This document shows positions 1 to 7,221 of a stretch of DNA of 17,111 nucleotides, piece after piece. Every line of letters begins with the position of its first letter. The first letter of the stretch is position 1. The position numbers were made by a program, and so were the translations under genes. The notes beneath the pieces are model-generated. The model was not told the origin of the DNA and did not search any database. It was given only the letters and a program-made list of their open reading frames with translations. Source of the DNA: Dehalococcoidales bacterium (GTDB lineage: Bacteria > Chloroflexota > Dehalococcoidia > E44-bin15); NCBI GenBank assembly GCA_030615555.1, contig JAUWZB010000005.1:1-17111 (forward strand), in the 5' to 3' direction.

Positions 1-809
1 GGCAGCGGGTCGATGAGACGAGGCTTCTTTTGGAGCGGGTCGCCGGAAAGCGGGTGCGACTGAACATTCTGGAGATTGCGCAGCCCGAGCTGGATGCTTA
101 TCTGGTGGCTAGGAGCATTGTCCAGCAGATTGAGCGGCGCATTTCTCATCGGCGTGCCATGAAGCAGGCGATGTTTCGGGCTATGGAAAGAGGCGCCCAG
201 GGGATAAAGATCACTTCCTCAGGTAGACTTACCGGCTCTGAGTATTCGAGGACGGAGACCATGCATCAGGGGAGGGTGTTTTTTCATACGCTGCGTGCCG
301 ATATCGACTACGCCCTGGCTGAGGCGCACACCACCCTGGGCTGTACTGGGGTCAAGGTTTGGATCTATAAGGGCGATATCATCCCCGAGTCTGAAAAGCT
401 CCCCATCGAAGCCCCGCTAGTGGCACCCCCTGTGGAACGAGAGGGGCTAGCGGAGGAAGCTAAGGCAGAGGAGGAGGCTAAGGCAGAGGAGGTTAAGGTA
501 GAGGAGGCTAAGGTAGAGGAGGTTAAGGTAGAGGAGGCTAAGGTAGAGGAGGCTAAGGTAGAGGAGGCTAAGGTAGAGGAGGCTAAGGCAGAGGAGGCTA
601 AGGTAGAGGAGGTTAAGGCAGAGGAGGCTAAGGTAGAGGAGGTTAAGGCAGAGGAGGTTAAGGCAGAGGAGGTTAAGGCAGAGGAGGCTAAGGCAGAGGA
701 GGCTAAGGCAGAGGAGGCTAAGGTTAAGGTGGAGGGGGAACCTAAGGCAGGGAAGAAGCCTAAGGCGGAGGAGGAAGCTAAGGCTAAGGCCGAGAAGAAG
801 GCTGAGTAA
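1..809 (+). CDS. rpsC: 30S ribosomal protein S3, 5'-truncated, with long repetitive C-terminal tail
   Basis: S3 sits at the mRNA entry side of the 30S subunit. The frame is open from the window edge (first full codon at 3), so the start and roughly the first 80 residues, including most of the KH domain, lie outside; 268 residues are visible. The segment [18 protein letters not shown] and the S3 C-terminal core ([40 protein letters not shown]) match the family closely. The core ends near position 383. After it come about 140 extra residues made almost only of Glu, Lys, Ala and Val, including 16 consecutive EE(A/V)K(V/A) pentads at 486-725 and a Lys/Glu-rich end. The full protein would be about 350 residues, against 210-240 in most bacteria. 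The tail is predicted helical and charged; its function is unknown. rplP follows 11 bp later, as in the S10 operon. Confidence 0.96.
   Translation, partial: QRVDETRLLLERVAGKRVRLNILEIAQPELDAYLVARSIVQQIERRISHRRAMKQAMFRAMERGAQGIKITSSGRLTGSEYSRTETMHQGRVFFHTLRADIDYALAEAHTTLGCTGVKVWIYKGDIIPESEKLPIEAPLVAPPVEREGLAEEAKAEEEAKAEEVKVEEAKVEEVKVEEAKVEEAKVEEAKVEEAKAEEAKVEEVKAEEAKVEEVKAEEVKAEEVKAEEAKAEEAKAEEAKVKVEGEPKAGKKPKAEEEAKAKAEKKAE
486..725 (+). repeat. 16 x 15-bp in-frame tandem repeat in the rpsC tail
   Basis: Sixteen contiguous 15-bp units follow the pattern GAGGAGGYTAAGGYA (the last unit ends in GTT), encoding EE(A/V)K(V/A). Variation is confined almost entirely to C/T at two positions per unit, both changing Ala to Val; the Glu and Lys codons never vary. 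Two less regular units precede the array (453-485), the second with an extra GAG codon. Such uniformity suggests recent expansion or homogenisation by slippage or recombination. Length changes in multiples of 15 bp keep the reading frame. Confidence 0.97.
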
Positions 810-820
810 GGGATAGGATC

Positions 821-1246
821 ATGTTACAGCCGAGGCGAGTAAAGTATCAAAAACAGCATCGCGGTCGTCGCCGGGGGGAGGCTCAGGCAGGCAATACCCT
901 CTCCTTTGGGGAGTTTGGGCTTCAGGCCCAGGGGGCGTGCTGGCTCACCTCAAGGCAGATCGAGGCGGCACGGCGCGCCATTATCCACCATGTGAGGCGC
1001 GGTGGCAAGGTTTGGATCCGAGTCTTTCCCGATAAACCGGTAACCTCAAAACCTGCCGAGACTCGCATGGGCAGCGGCAAGGGCTCGGTGGACCATTGGG
1101 TTTGTGTAACCAAACCGGGGAGGATCCTCTTCGAGATCGCTGGGGTTAAGGAGGAAGCGGCCCGGGAAGCGATGCGCTTGGCCTCCCATAAACTCCCTAT
1201 CCCTACCAGGTTTGTGTGCCGGGATACTTATCAGGAGGGTTCATAG
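821..1246 (+). CDS. rplP: 50S ribosomal protein L16
   Basis: L16 is a 23S rRNA-binding protein near the A-site tRNA and peptidyl-transferase region. The 141-residue product has the usual family length. It starts with the typical [17 protein letters not shown] and contains GEFGLQA, the arginine-rich helix (residues about 45-62, [19 protein letters not shown]) and the conserved [13 protein letters not shown] loop, ending in the KLPIPTRFV segment. The ATG is preceded by a modest purine-rich site (GGGATAGGA). The gene lies between rpsC and rpmC in standard S10-operon order. Nothing is odd in the protein itself, although it directly follows the long repeat tail of rpsC. Confidence 0.98.
   Translation: MLQPRRVKYQKQHRGRRRGEAQAGNTLSFGEFGLQAQGACWLTSRQIEAARRAIIHHVRRGGKVWIRVFPDKPVTSKPAETRMGSGKGSVDHWVCVTKPGRILFEIAGVKEEAAREAMRLASHKLPIPTRFVCRDTYQEGS
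1233..1239 (+). promoter_or_regulatory. Shine-Dalgarno site deciding the rpmC TTG start
   Basis: AGGAGGG lies inside the end of rplP and is 8 nt upstream of the TTG at 1248. It selects that TTG over the earlier in-frame TTG at 1212, which would add 12 residues unlike any L29 N-terminus. Confidence 0.75.
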
Positions 1247-1247
1247 G

Positions 1248-1448
1248 TTGAGGATCCAGGAGATTCGTGCCCTTAGTTCGGAGGAGCTTAATAAGCAGCT
1301 TGCCGAGTCCTATCGAGAACTATTTAATCTAAGATTTCGTCTGGCTACCAGACAACTGGTGAATTATCATGAGATCCGCAATGTAAGGAAGAGGATCGCC
1401 AAGATCAAGACCATCATGAGGGAAAGGGAGCTCTTAGGGGAGGAGTGA
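1248..1448 (+). CDS. rpmC: 50S ribosomal protein L29
   Basis: L29 is a small two-helix protein at the polypeptide exit tunnel, next to L23 and the docking site of SRP and trigger factor. The 66-residue product reads (M)RIQEIRALSSEELNKQL, then ESYRELFNLRFRLATRQL and a second basic helix with RNVRKRIAKIKTIMRER, which matches the family over its whole length. I choose the TTG at 1248 because it has a well-placed AGGAGGG and gives the standard N-terminus. It begins one base after the rplP stop, so translation is probably coupled. rpsQ follows after 34 bp. Confidence 0.95.
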   Translation: MRIQEIRALSSEELNKQLAESYRELFNLRFRLATRQLVNYHEIRNVRKRIAKIKTIMRERELLGEE

Positions 1449-1482
1449 AGGCATTTGGGCTTGGGTGAGCGAATAGCACCGG

Positions 1483-1755
1483 ATGATTCAAATGGAAGCT
1501 GAGCGAAAAAGAAAAATTAAGACGGGTCGCGTGGTCAGTAACAAGATGGATAAGACTGTGGTGGTGGCTGTGGAATCCTATAGACCTCACCCCTTGTATA
1601 AGCGGCAGGTAAGGCGCATCAAGAAATTCAAGGCTCACGATGAGCAAAATGCCTGTCGTGTCGGGGATGTGGTGCGGATCGAGGAAACTCGCCCTCTCTC
1701 CAAGGAGAAACGCTGGCGGGTGATGGAGATATTGGTTAAGGGTGAGTCAGCATGA
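1483..1755 (+). CDS. rpsQ: 30S ribosomal protein S17
   Basis: S17 is a primary 16S rRNA-binding protein with an OB fold. The 90-residue product contains [38 protein letters not shown] and [21 protein letters not shown], all hallmark S17 segments. The start is uncertain: ATG at 1483 ([11 protein letters not shown]) and ATG at 1492 (MEAERKRK) are both possible, and neither has a strong Shine-Dalgarno site. The second gives the more typical N-terminus. The stop overlaps the rplN start (ATGA at 1752-1755), consistent with coupled translation. Confidence 0.96.
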   Translation: MIQMEAERKRKIKTGRVVSNKMDKTVVVAVESYRPHPLYKRQVRRIKKFKAHDEQNACRVGDVVRIEETRPLSKEKRWRVMEILVKGESA

Positions 1756-2120
1756 TTCAACACATGACCAGGGTGAGGGTGGCCGATAACACTGGGGCCA
1801 AGAGCATCATGTGCATTAACATTCCCGGAGGGTCGCGGAAGAGGTATGCTCGGGTCGGTGACATCATCGTGGCCTCGGTTAAAGAGGCGACGCCGGGGGG
1901 GGCGGTTAAAAAGGGCGAGGTGGTGCGGGCAGTGATCGTGCGCACCGCTAAGCCCTATCGACGCCACGATGGCTCCTATATCAGGTTCGATGAGAACGCT
2001 GCGGTGATCCTCACCGATAAGAATAATCCTAAAGGAACCCGCATCTTCGGTCCGGTGGCCCATGAGCTAAGGCAGAAGAACTTTATGAAGATCATCTCTC
2101 TGGCTCCCGAGGTGCTATAA
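1752..2120 (+). CDS. rplN: 50S ribosomal protein L14
   Basis: L14 binds 23S rRNA at the subunit interface, forms bridges to the 30S subunit and is the docking site of the silencing factor RsfS. The 122-residue product is the standard length and reads [52 protein letters not shown] and [13 protein letters not shown], ending in [10 protein letters not shown]. These match L14 throughout. The ATG overlaps the rpsQ stop by 4 nt. rplX starts 1 bp after the stop. Confidence 0.98.
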   Translation: MIQHMTRVRVADNTGAKSIMCINIPGGSRKRYARVGDIIVASVKEATPGGAVKKGEVVRAVIVRTAKPYRRHDGSYIRFDENAAVILTDKNNPKGTRIFGPVAHELRQKNFMKIISLAPEVL

Positions 2121-2121
2121 G

Positions 2122-2433
2122 ATGAAGATAAGAAGAGATGATACTGTGGTCGTTATTGCCGGCAAGGATAAAGGGAAGAATGGGAAGGTGCGTCAGTCCT
2201 TTTCTAAAGAGAGCCGTGTGGTAGTGGATGGCGTCAATATGGTGAAGCGCCACATGAGGCCGCGGGGAACAGCGAGGCAGGCAGGCATCATTGAGCGGGA
2301 GGCCCCGCTCCATGTTTCCAACGTGATGCTCCTGTGTCCCAAGTGCAATCGTCCCACTCGCATCGGTTTTCGCATCCTGGAGGATGGCAGCAGGGTGAGG
2401 GTGTGCAAGAGGTGTCATGAGGTGATCGATTGA
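2122..2433 (+). CDS. rplX: 50S ribosomal protein L24 with C-terminal zinc-ribbon motif
   Basis: L24 is an assembly-initiator protein that binds the 5' end of 23S rRNA near the exit tunnel. The 103-residue product has the N-terminal KOW motif (residues about 5-32, [18 protein letters not shown]), then [11 protein letters not shown] and the [10 protein letters not shown] segment. The C-terminus carries C72-x2-C75 and C95-x2-C98, a zinc-ribbon-like tail found in L24 of many bacteria but absent in E. coli. Zinc binding is inferred from the Cys pairs. Its TGA overlaps the rplE ATG by one base. Confidence 0.97.
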   Translation: MKIRRDDTVVVIAGKDKGKNGKVRQSFSKESRVVVDGVNMVKRHMRPRGTARQAGIIEREAPLHVSNVMLLCPKCNRPTRIGFRILEDGSRVRVCKRCHEVID

Positions 2434-2975
2434 TGTCCCGCTTGAAGGAGAAGTATCAAAAAGAGATCGTCCCCACTTTGATGAGCGAGTATGGCTATAA
2501 AAGTGTGATGCAGGTGCCTCGCCTGGAGAAGGTGGTGGTCAATATTGGCTTGGGGGAGGCGACGCAAAATCCCCATGCCCTGGAGGCGGCGGAGCGGGAC
2601 CTGGCCGCCATCACGGGTCAGCACCCGGTGATCACTAGGGCGAAGCGGTCGATCTCCGGTTTTAAGCTGCGTAAGGGGATGCCTATCGGGATGATGGTAA
2701 CATTGCGGGGAAGTCGAATGTATGATTTCTTCGATAAACTGGTGAACGTCACCCTGCCGCGCCTTCGCGACTTTCAGGGGATGCCTCGAAACTCCTTCGA
2801 TGGCCGGGGCAATTACACCATGGGATTAAGGGAGCAGCTTATCTTCCCTGAGATTGAGTATGATAAGGTGGACAAGATTCGGGGGCTGGAGATTTCGGTC
2901 GTCACCACAGCCCGCACCAATGAGGAAGGGAGCAGGCTTCTTGAGCTCCTGGGCGTGCCGTTCTCACGAGAGTAA
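2433..2975 (+). CDS. rplE: 50S ribosomal protein L5
   Basis: L5 binds 5S rRNA and forms part of the central protuberance, contacting the P-site tRNA. The 180-residue product is standard length and contains [49 protein letters not shown], the [30 protein letters not shown] block and a C-terminal [20 protein letters not shown] take the ATG at 2433, whose A is the last base of the rplX stop; a TTG one codon earlier (2430) is possible but is less likely. A 95-bp gap follows before rpsN. Confidence 0.98.
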   Translation: MSRLKEKYQKEIVPTLMSEYGYKSVMQVPRLEKVVVNIGLGEATQNPHALEAAERDLAAITGQHPVITRAKRSISGFKLRKGMPIGMMVTLRGSRMYDFFDKLVNVTLPRLRDFQGMPRNSFDGRGNYTMGLREQLIFPEIEYDKVDKIRGLEISVVTTARTNEEGSRLLELLGVPFSRE

Positions 2976-3070
2976 AAGAGGGATAGATAGTTAGAGGGGA
3001 AATCAATCTAGTTACTAAGGTTCTCTTTAGAGGCTGGCGCTAAGATGAAAAAGGCGAAAAGAGCGAAAAA
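2976..3070 (+). repeat. Intergenic leader before rpsN, copy 1 of a related family
   Basis: This 95-bp gap separates rplE from rpsN. The segment 2991-3024 aligns without gaps to 3280-3313 upstream of rpsH, with 26 of 34 bases identical and the shared words TTAGAG and TAAGGTTCT at the same 25-nt spacing. Its GTTCTCTTTAG (3020-3030) recurs exactly at 7167-7177 upstream of adk. It ends in purine-rich CGAAAAGAGCGAAAAA running into the ATG. I see no clear promoter or strong Shine-Dalgarno site. Function is unknown. Confidence 0.7.
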
Positions 3071-3256
3071 ATGGCGAAGGTATCGAAGATTGTAAAGGCG
3101 CAACGAGCACCAAAGTATAAAGTGCAAAAAAGGAATCGCTGCAGCCGTTGTGGCAGGCCGCGAGCCTATATCCGCCAGTTTGGGCTGTGCCGCATCTGCT
3201 TCAGGGAGCTCGCCCTCAAGGGACAGCTCCCCGGGGTGAGGAAGTCTAGCTGGTAA
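3071..3256 (+). CDS. rpsN: 30S ribosomal protein S14, zinc-binding (type Z)
   Basis: S14 binds the 16S rRNA head near S3 and S10. The 61-residue product is the short, zinc-binding class, with C24-x2-C27 and C40-x2-C43 ([20 protein letters not shown]) and the conserved end [11 protein letters not shown]. The longer Cys-free class has about 100 residues. ATG 3071 gives the canonical [12 protein letters not shown] start, although it is preceded by A-rich sequence rather than a strong Shine-Dalgarno site. The gene has the usual spc-operon position but is isolated by gaps of 95 and 88 bp that resemble each other. Confidence 0.97.
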   Translation: MAKVSKIVKAQRAPKYKVQKRNRCSRCGRPRAYIRQFGLCRICFRELALKGQLPGVRKSSW

Positions 3257-3344
3257 TTTCGTACTGGGCCGATGGATAATTAGAGAGGGATGTAATCCAG
3301 ATAATAAGGTTCTGTTAGCAGAGACAACCGAAAAGGACGAAAAA
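3257..3344 (+). repeat. Intergenic leader before rpsH, copy 2 of a related family
   Basis: This 88-bp gap lies between rpsN and rpsH. Positions 3270-3313 match 2981-3024 in the gap before rpsN at about 33 of 44 bases without gaps. Both gaps end in CGAAAAAATG, the ATG being the gene start. A GATAAT word (3300-3305) resembles a -10 box but has no matching -35, so I do not call a promoter. Confidence 0.68.
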
Positions 3345-3740
3345 ATGGTTACCGACCCGATCGCCGATATGCTAACCAGAATAAGGAATGCCATCCTTGC
3401 CAGGCACGACTTTACGCTTGTGCCCTCCTCAATGATGAAGCTCGCCATTGCCAAGATTCTCAGGGAGGAGGGCTTTATCAGGGATTACGAGGTCTTGAAG
3501 GGCAAGCCGCAGCGGGTACTTAAGATATATTTCAAATATACAGAAAAGAAGGAGCCTGTGCTCACCGGACTCCGGCGAGTCTCCAAGCCCGGGCTCAGGG
3601 TATATGTTCAGCGGAAGGAGATCCCTAGGGTTTACGGGGGTCTTGGCATTGCTATTCTCTCCACCCCAAAAGGGGTGATGACGGGGCAGCAGGCGTGGCG
3701 CCAGGGGATGGGCGGCGAGCTGCTTTGCTATATATGGTAA
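3345..3740 (+). CDS. rpsH: 30S ribosomal protein S8
   Basis: S8 binds the central domain of 16S rRNA and in E. coli represses the spc operon. The 131-residue product is typical in length and has the N-terminal [14 protein letters not shown], the [14 protein letters not shown] helix and the C-terminal RNA-binding segment with [28 protein letters not shown] and GGELLCYIW. The central SSS motif common in S8 is not literally present; the matching region reads LSTPKG, which is common. The GGAGG just after its stop serves rplF. No S8-binding operator hairpin was recognised here. Confidence 0.98.
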   Translation: MVTDPIADMLTRIRNAILARHDFTLVPSSMMKLAIAKILREEGFIRDYEVLKGKPQRVLKIYFKYTEKKEPVLTGLRRVSKPGLRVYVQRKEIPRVYGGLGIAILSTPKGVMTGQQAWRQGMGGELLCYIW

Positions 3741-3752
3741 CGGAGGAAATTG

Positions 3753-4304
3753 ATGTCCCGCATCGGCAGGATGCCAATTCCATTGCCTCAAGGGGTTGAG
3801 GTCGAGATCAAAGGGAACGAGGTGTGGGTGAATGGTCCCAAGGGGGAGCTTTCCCGTTCCTTTAACCCGGCGATCGCTATTTCATTGAATGAGGGCACGC
3901 TCACGGTCTCCCGACCAAGCGATGATCGAATTCATCGCTCGCTTCACGGGCTAACCAGGAGCCTTTTGGCCAACATGGTGGAGGGGGTAAGCAAGGGGTT
4001 TCAGAAGGATCTGGAGCTTGTCGGTGTCGGCTATCGCGCCCAAAAGGTTGGGGAGAAGGTGGTGCTTCAGGTGGGTTACTCCCACCCTGTGGAGATTACC
4101 CCCCTCTCCGGGGTATCAGTTGTCGTTGTGGAGGCGCAGCGCCTCAGTGTTCAGGGTATTGATAAGGCGCTGGTGGGGGATGTTGCGGCGAAGATTCGTG
4201 CGGTGAGACCACCAGATCACTATAAAGGCAAGGGGATAAGATACGCTGGTGAGCGGGTTCGCCTCAAGCCAGGAAAAGCAGGGAAGGTCGGTGCTAAGCG
4301 GTAA
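3753..4304 (+). CDS. rplF: 50S ribosomal protein L6
   Basis: L6 sits beside the sarcin-ricin loop and the factor-binding site. The 183-residue product shows the duplicated L6 fold: an N-terminal half from [21 protein letters not shown] to [19 protein letters not shown], and a C-terminal half with [21 protein letters not shown] and the conserved [23 protein letters not shown] 3753 is preceded by GGAGG (3742-3746). A TTG one codon upstream (3750) is less likely. The TAA stop overlaps the rplR ATG by one base (TAATG), favouring coupling. Confidence 0.98.
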   Translation: MSRIGRMPIPLPQGVEVEIKGNEVWVNGPKGELSRSFNPAIAISLNEGTLTVSRPSDDRIHRSLHGLTRSLLANMVEGVSKGFQKDLELVGVGYRAQKVGEKVVLQVGYSHPVEITPLSGVSVVVVEAQRLSVQGIDKALVGDVAAKIRAVRPPDHYKGKGIRYAGERVRLKPGKAGKVGAKR

Positions 4305-4669
4305 TGCGCAGAAAGGATGCCAGAACGGCGCGCCAGAGAAGCCACGCCCGGGTGAGGGGGAAGGTTTCGGGCATCGCGGAGCGGCCTCGGCTATGTGTTT
4401 TCCGCAGCCTGAATCATATCTATGCCCAGGTGATCGATGATGAGCTGGGTCATACCATGGCTGCGGCATCGACCCTGGATCCGGGGGCCAGGTCTGAGTT
4501 GGATGGGAAGAGCAAGGTGGCGGCCGCAGCGCTGGTGGGCGGGCTGGTAGCCAGACGGGCAGTGGAGCGGGGAATCACGACAGTGGTGTTTGACCGGGGC
4601 GGATACAAGTATCATGGTCGAGTGAAAGCCCTGGCGGATGCCGCTAGAGAGGCAGGCTTGGAGTTTTAA
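4304..4669 (+). CDS. rplR: 50S ribosomal protein L18
   Basis: L18 binds 5S rRNA with L5 in the central protuberance. The 121-residue product has a basic N-terminus ([20 protein letters not shown]), the strand [20 protein letters not shown] and the C-terminal core [48 protein letters not shown], matching the family to its last residue. Length is normal. Its ATG overlaps the rplF stop by one base, and the rpsE ATG follows the stop with no gap. Confidence 0.98.
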   Translation: MRRKDARTARQRSHARVRGKVSGIAERPRLCVFRSLNHIYAQVIDDELGHTMAAASTLDPGARSELDGKSKVAAAALVGGLVARRAVERGITTVVFDRGGYKYHGRVKALADAAREAGLEF

Positions 4670-5176
4670 ATGGAGAGTATCGATCAGAGCGAGTTAATCC
4701 TGAACGAGAAGCTTGTTAATATAAAGCGCGTGGCCAAGGTGGTGAAGGGAGGGAGACGATTCAGCTTTACCGCCCTGGTGGTCGTGGGCGATGGCAATGG
4801 GCATGTGGGTGCGGGATTAGGCAAAGCCAAGGAGATACCGGAAGCCATTCGAAAGGGGGGTGCCAGCGCCCGCAAGCAGCTGGTCAGGGTGCCAATGAGA
4901 GAGGGCACCATCCCCTACGAGATAGTGGCCAAGTATGGGGGGGCAAAGGTGCTCCTCAAGCCCGCAGCGCCGGGAACAGGGTTGATCGCAGGTGGTGGGG
5001 TGCGCGCCGTGCTGGAGGTTGCCGGGATCACAGACATCCTCACCAAGTCCCTGGGGAGCGCCAACCAGATAAACGTAGTGCGGGCTACCATACTGGCGCT
5101 CAGTCAGTTAAGGGATCCTCAGGAGGAGGTCGCAAAGCGAAAGGCTAAGCCCGTGGAGGAGGTATCCATTGGCTAA
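4670..5176 (+). CDS. rpsE: 30S ribosomal protein S5
   Basis: S5 lies near the mRNA entry channel and decoding region and affects translational fidelity. The 168-residue product contains the S5 N-terminal dsRNA-binding domain (residues about 13-80: [44 protein letters not shown]) and the C-terminal domain ([43 protein letters not shown]). The last 15 or so residues are a Lys/Glu tail. The end overlaps rpmD by 8 bp. The Arg/Gly residues linked in E. coli to spectinomycin resistance (KGGRR loop, residues 26-30) look normal. Confidence 0.98.
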   Translation: MESIDQSELILNEKLVNIKRVAKVVKGGRRFSFTALVVVGDGNGHVGAGLGKAKEIPEAIRKGGASARKQLVRVPMREGTIPYEIVAKYGGAKVLLKPAAPGTGLIAGGGVRAVLEVAGITDILTKSLGSANQINVVRATILALSQLRDPQEEVAKRKAKPVEEVSIG

Positions 5177-5360
5177 GCTGAGGGTCACCTGGGTAAAAAG
5201 TGGCATTGGCCATCCCCGAGATCAGCGGCGGACACTCCAGGCTTTGGGGTTTCGCCGCCTGAACCAGACCATTGAGCATGATGATTCGCCATCGATTCGG
5301 GGCATGCTCATGAAGGTAAGGCATCTGGTAACCGTGGAGGAGAGCGGTGAGGCAGAATGA
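5169..5360 (+). CDS. rpmD: 50S ribosomal protein L30
   Basis: L30 is a small 23S rRNA-binding protein. The 63-residue product reads (M)[30 protein letters not shown] and [13 protein letters not shown], with the conserved strand-helix pattern of the family. The start is TTG, supported by GGAGGAGGT at 5155-5163 with 5-nt spacing; the same site lies inside rpsE, so translation is coupled. The 3' end overlaps rplO by 14 bp. L30 is absent in some bacteria, so its presence is mildly informative. Confidence 0.95.
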   Translation: MAKLRVTWVKSGIGHPRDQRRTLQALGFRRLNQTIEHDDSPSIRGMLMKVRHLVTVEESGEAE

Positions 5361-5817
5361 ACTGGCTCCATCACCGGGGGCACGCCATAAGGTGAAGAGA
5401 ATCGGACGGGGCCTGGGCAGTGGGCATGGCAGGACCGCGGGCAAGGGCACCAAAGGGCAGAAGGCGCGCTCGGGGTATAAGGTGCGACCGGGCTTTGAGG
5501 GAGGGCAGAACCCGTTGATCAAGCGCTTGCCTGAGCAGCGGGGTTTTACAAATATATTTAGGATAGAATATGCCACCATCAATGTCGCGCGCCTTAATCG
5601 CTTTGAGGCGGAGAGCGAGGTAACCCCCCAGCGGTTGGTGGCGGAAGGGCTGGTCAAGTCGCTGAAGCGGCCGATAAAGATTCTCGGCGATGGCGAGCTT
5701 CACAAACCCCTCAACGTGAGGGCAAATAAGTTCACGCAACCGGCAAGGAGAAAGATCGAGGCGGCCGGAGGAAAGGTAGAGGAAATCAGCAGTGAGTCAG
5801 GAACGAAGGGATACTAG
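5347..5817 (+). CDS. rplO: 50S ribosomal protein L15
   Basis: L15 is a late-assembly 50S protein. The 156-residue product has a glycine-rich basic N-terminal extension ([27 protein letters not shown], residues about 17-43), [20 protein letters not shown] and a C-terminal globular part ([40 protein letters not shown]). Start is GTG 5347, with GGAGGAG (5336-5342) 4 nt upstream; the first ATG is far too late for the family. The gene overlaps rpmD by 14 bp and secY by 26 bp. Confidence 0.95.
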   Translation: MRQNELAPSPGARHKVKRIGRGLGSGHGRTAGKGTKGQKARSGYKVRPGFEGGQNPLIKRLPEQRGFTNIFRIEYATINVARLNRFEAESEVTPQRLVAEGLVKSLKRPIKILGDGELHKPLNVRANKFTQPARRKIEAAGGKVEEISSESGTKGY

Positions 5818-7126
5818 GCCTAGGCTGCTTCAGGCAATGATTGATGCCTTTGGTCAGGCGGACCTGAGGCGGCGGATCCTGCTCACCCTGGGACTGCTGG
5901 TGGTTTTCCGCTTTATTGCCCACGTCCCTGTGCCCGGGGCGGATGTTGAAGCCATGCGCCAGTTCTTGGAAGGGGGCGCAGGCGCCGGGGCACTGGTGGG
6001 GATGCTGGACCTCTTCAGCGGTGGGGCGATGAGGAACATGAGCGTCGCCGCTCTGGGGGTCTATCCCTACATCACCGCAGTGATTATCATGCAGCTCCTG
6101 GTACCGGTGATCCCTCGCCTTCAGGCAATTGCTCGCGAGGGGGATGCCGGAAGAGCAAGGATCAACCTGTTTACTCACTGGCTGACCGTGCCCCTAGCAG
6201 TACTCCAGGGTTACGGTCAGCTGATCCTACTCCAGCATTATGGAGTTGTGAGCAATATTGGACTCTCAGGGGATGCACTGCTCCCCACCGTTTCTATGGT
6301 GATCGCGATGACCGCCGGGACGATGTTCCTTGTCTGGCTCGGGGAGCTGATCACCGAATATGGCATTGGCAACGGCGTCTCCCTGATAATCTTTAGCGGC
6401 ATCGTCTGCACCCTGCCGGAGCTGATCGGGCGAGGCTACCTGGCTACGGGGAACATGTGGGGCTTAGTCGTTTTTCTCGCTTTGGCCATGGCCATTCTGG
6501 TCACCATCGTAATCTTTACCGAGGCTCATCGCCGCATTCCGGTGCAGTATGCCAGGAGTCTGTATCGCGGGGGGCGGATGTATCGGCAATCTGGCGGCAC
6601 CCACATCCCCATTAGAGTAAACTCGGCGGGGATGATCCCCGTGATCTTCGCCATGGCGCTTTTGATCTTCCCGGGGGTGGTCGCCGGTTTCTTCGCCAGT
6701 CCGCCGGGTGATGCCCCCAACTTCGCCAATTCCATTGTGAATCTCTTCACCTCGACACATTGGTTTTATTGGGGGATGTACTTCATTTTGGTCATGGGCT
6801 TTACCTTCTTCTACGCTATGATAATCTTTCAGCAGCAAAACCTGGGGGAGACCCTGCAGCGGCAGGGGGCTTTCCTGCCCGGGATTCGCCCGGGCAGGAC
6901 CACCCAGCACTACCTTAATCGGGTGATCACCAGGGTCACCTGGGCCGGCGCCCTGTTCCTTGCCTTTGTGGCAATATCGCCCTTCATTGTGCAAAACATA
7001 ACCGGCATTCAGGTTTTGGTTCTTCCTGCTATCGGTATGCTCATTGTGGTCGGCGTTGCCCTGGATACCATGAGACAACTGGAGGCTCAGCTCATGATGC
7101 GCCGCTATGAAGGTTTTCTCAAGTGA
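5792..7126 (+). CDS. secY: Preprotein translocase channel subunit SecY
   Basis: SecY is the membrane channel of the Sec translocon, partner of SecE and SecG and of the SecA motor or the ribosome. The 444-residue product has about ten hydrophobic segments and the family blocks: FRFIAHVPVPGAD (end of TM1), LFSGGAMRNMSVAALGVYPYITAVIIMQLL (plug and TM2), MFLVWLGELITEYGIGNGVSLIIF, the cytosolic ARSLYRGGRMYRQSGGTHIPIRVN loop and GAFLPGIRPGRTT. GTG 5792 is taken as the start with GAGG 9 nt upstream; ATG 5837 (MIDAFGQADLRRR) also gives a SecY-like N-terminus. It follows rplO, as is usual for the spc operon. Confidence 0.97.
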   Translation: MSQERRDTRPRLLQAMIDAFGQADLRRRILLTLGLLVVFRFIAHVPVPGADVEAMRQFLEGGAGAGALVGMLDLFSGGAMRNMSVAALGVYPYITAVIIMQLLVPVIPRLQAIAREGDAGRARINLFTHWLTVPLAVLQGYGQLILLQHYGVVSNIGLSGDALLPTVSMVIAMTAGTMFLVWLGELITEYGIGNGVSLIIFSGIVCTLPELIGRGYLATGNMWGLVVFLALAMAILVTIVIFTEAHRRIPVQYARSLYRGGRMYRQSGGTHIPIRVNSAGMIPVIFAMALLIFPGVVAGFFASPPGDAPNFANSIVNLFTSTHWFYWGMYFILVMGFTFFYAMIIFQQQNLGETLQRQGAFLPGIRPGRTTQHYLNRVITRVTWAGALFLAFVAISPFIVQNITGIQVLVLPAIGMLIVVGVALDTMRQLEAQLMMRRYEGFLK

Positions 7127-7221
7127 GGGGGTTAGGGGCGAAAAAGTGGAATTAATTATTACCGCTGTTCTCTTTAGGAAGACCGAGGACGAAAAGAACG
7201 AAGCAACTGGAAAGGACAAGA
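7127..7221 (+). repeat. Intergenic leader before adk, copy 3 of a related family
   Basis: This 95-bp gap between secY and adk shares GTTCTCTTTAG (7167-7177) exactly with 3020-3030 before rpsN, and CGAAAAGAACGAA (7190-7202) with 12 of 13 bases of 3055-3067. A TTAGGGG word (7132-7138) corresponds to TTAGAGG in the other two leaders. The motif order is the same but the spacings differ. It is less similar than copies 1 and 2 are to each other. No clear promoter is visible. Confidence 0.55.

Noticed and set aside
486..725. Repeat array as a CRISPR
   Set aside because: Units are 15 bp, directly adjacent without spacers and in frame within rpsC; this is a coding tandem repeat.
3270..3344. Promoter with GATAAT (3300-3305) before rpsH
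   Set aside because: No -35-like hexamer at 16-18 nt, and the related leader before rpsN has GTTACT in that place.
3008..3454. Minus-strand open frame across rpsN and the flanking gaps
   Set aside because: It covers the antisense of rpsN and the start of rpsH, has no ribosome site and no recognisable protein features.
6464..7219. Long antisense open frame opposite secY (also opposite rpsM/rpsK at 9045-9692 and rpsD at 10860-11519)
   Set aside because: They lie fully opposite well-recognised genes, their proteins resemble no family I know and are rich in Pro, His and Arg, as expected for antisense frames of GC-rich genes.
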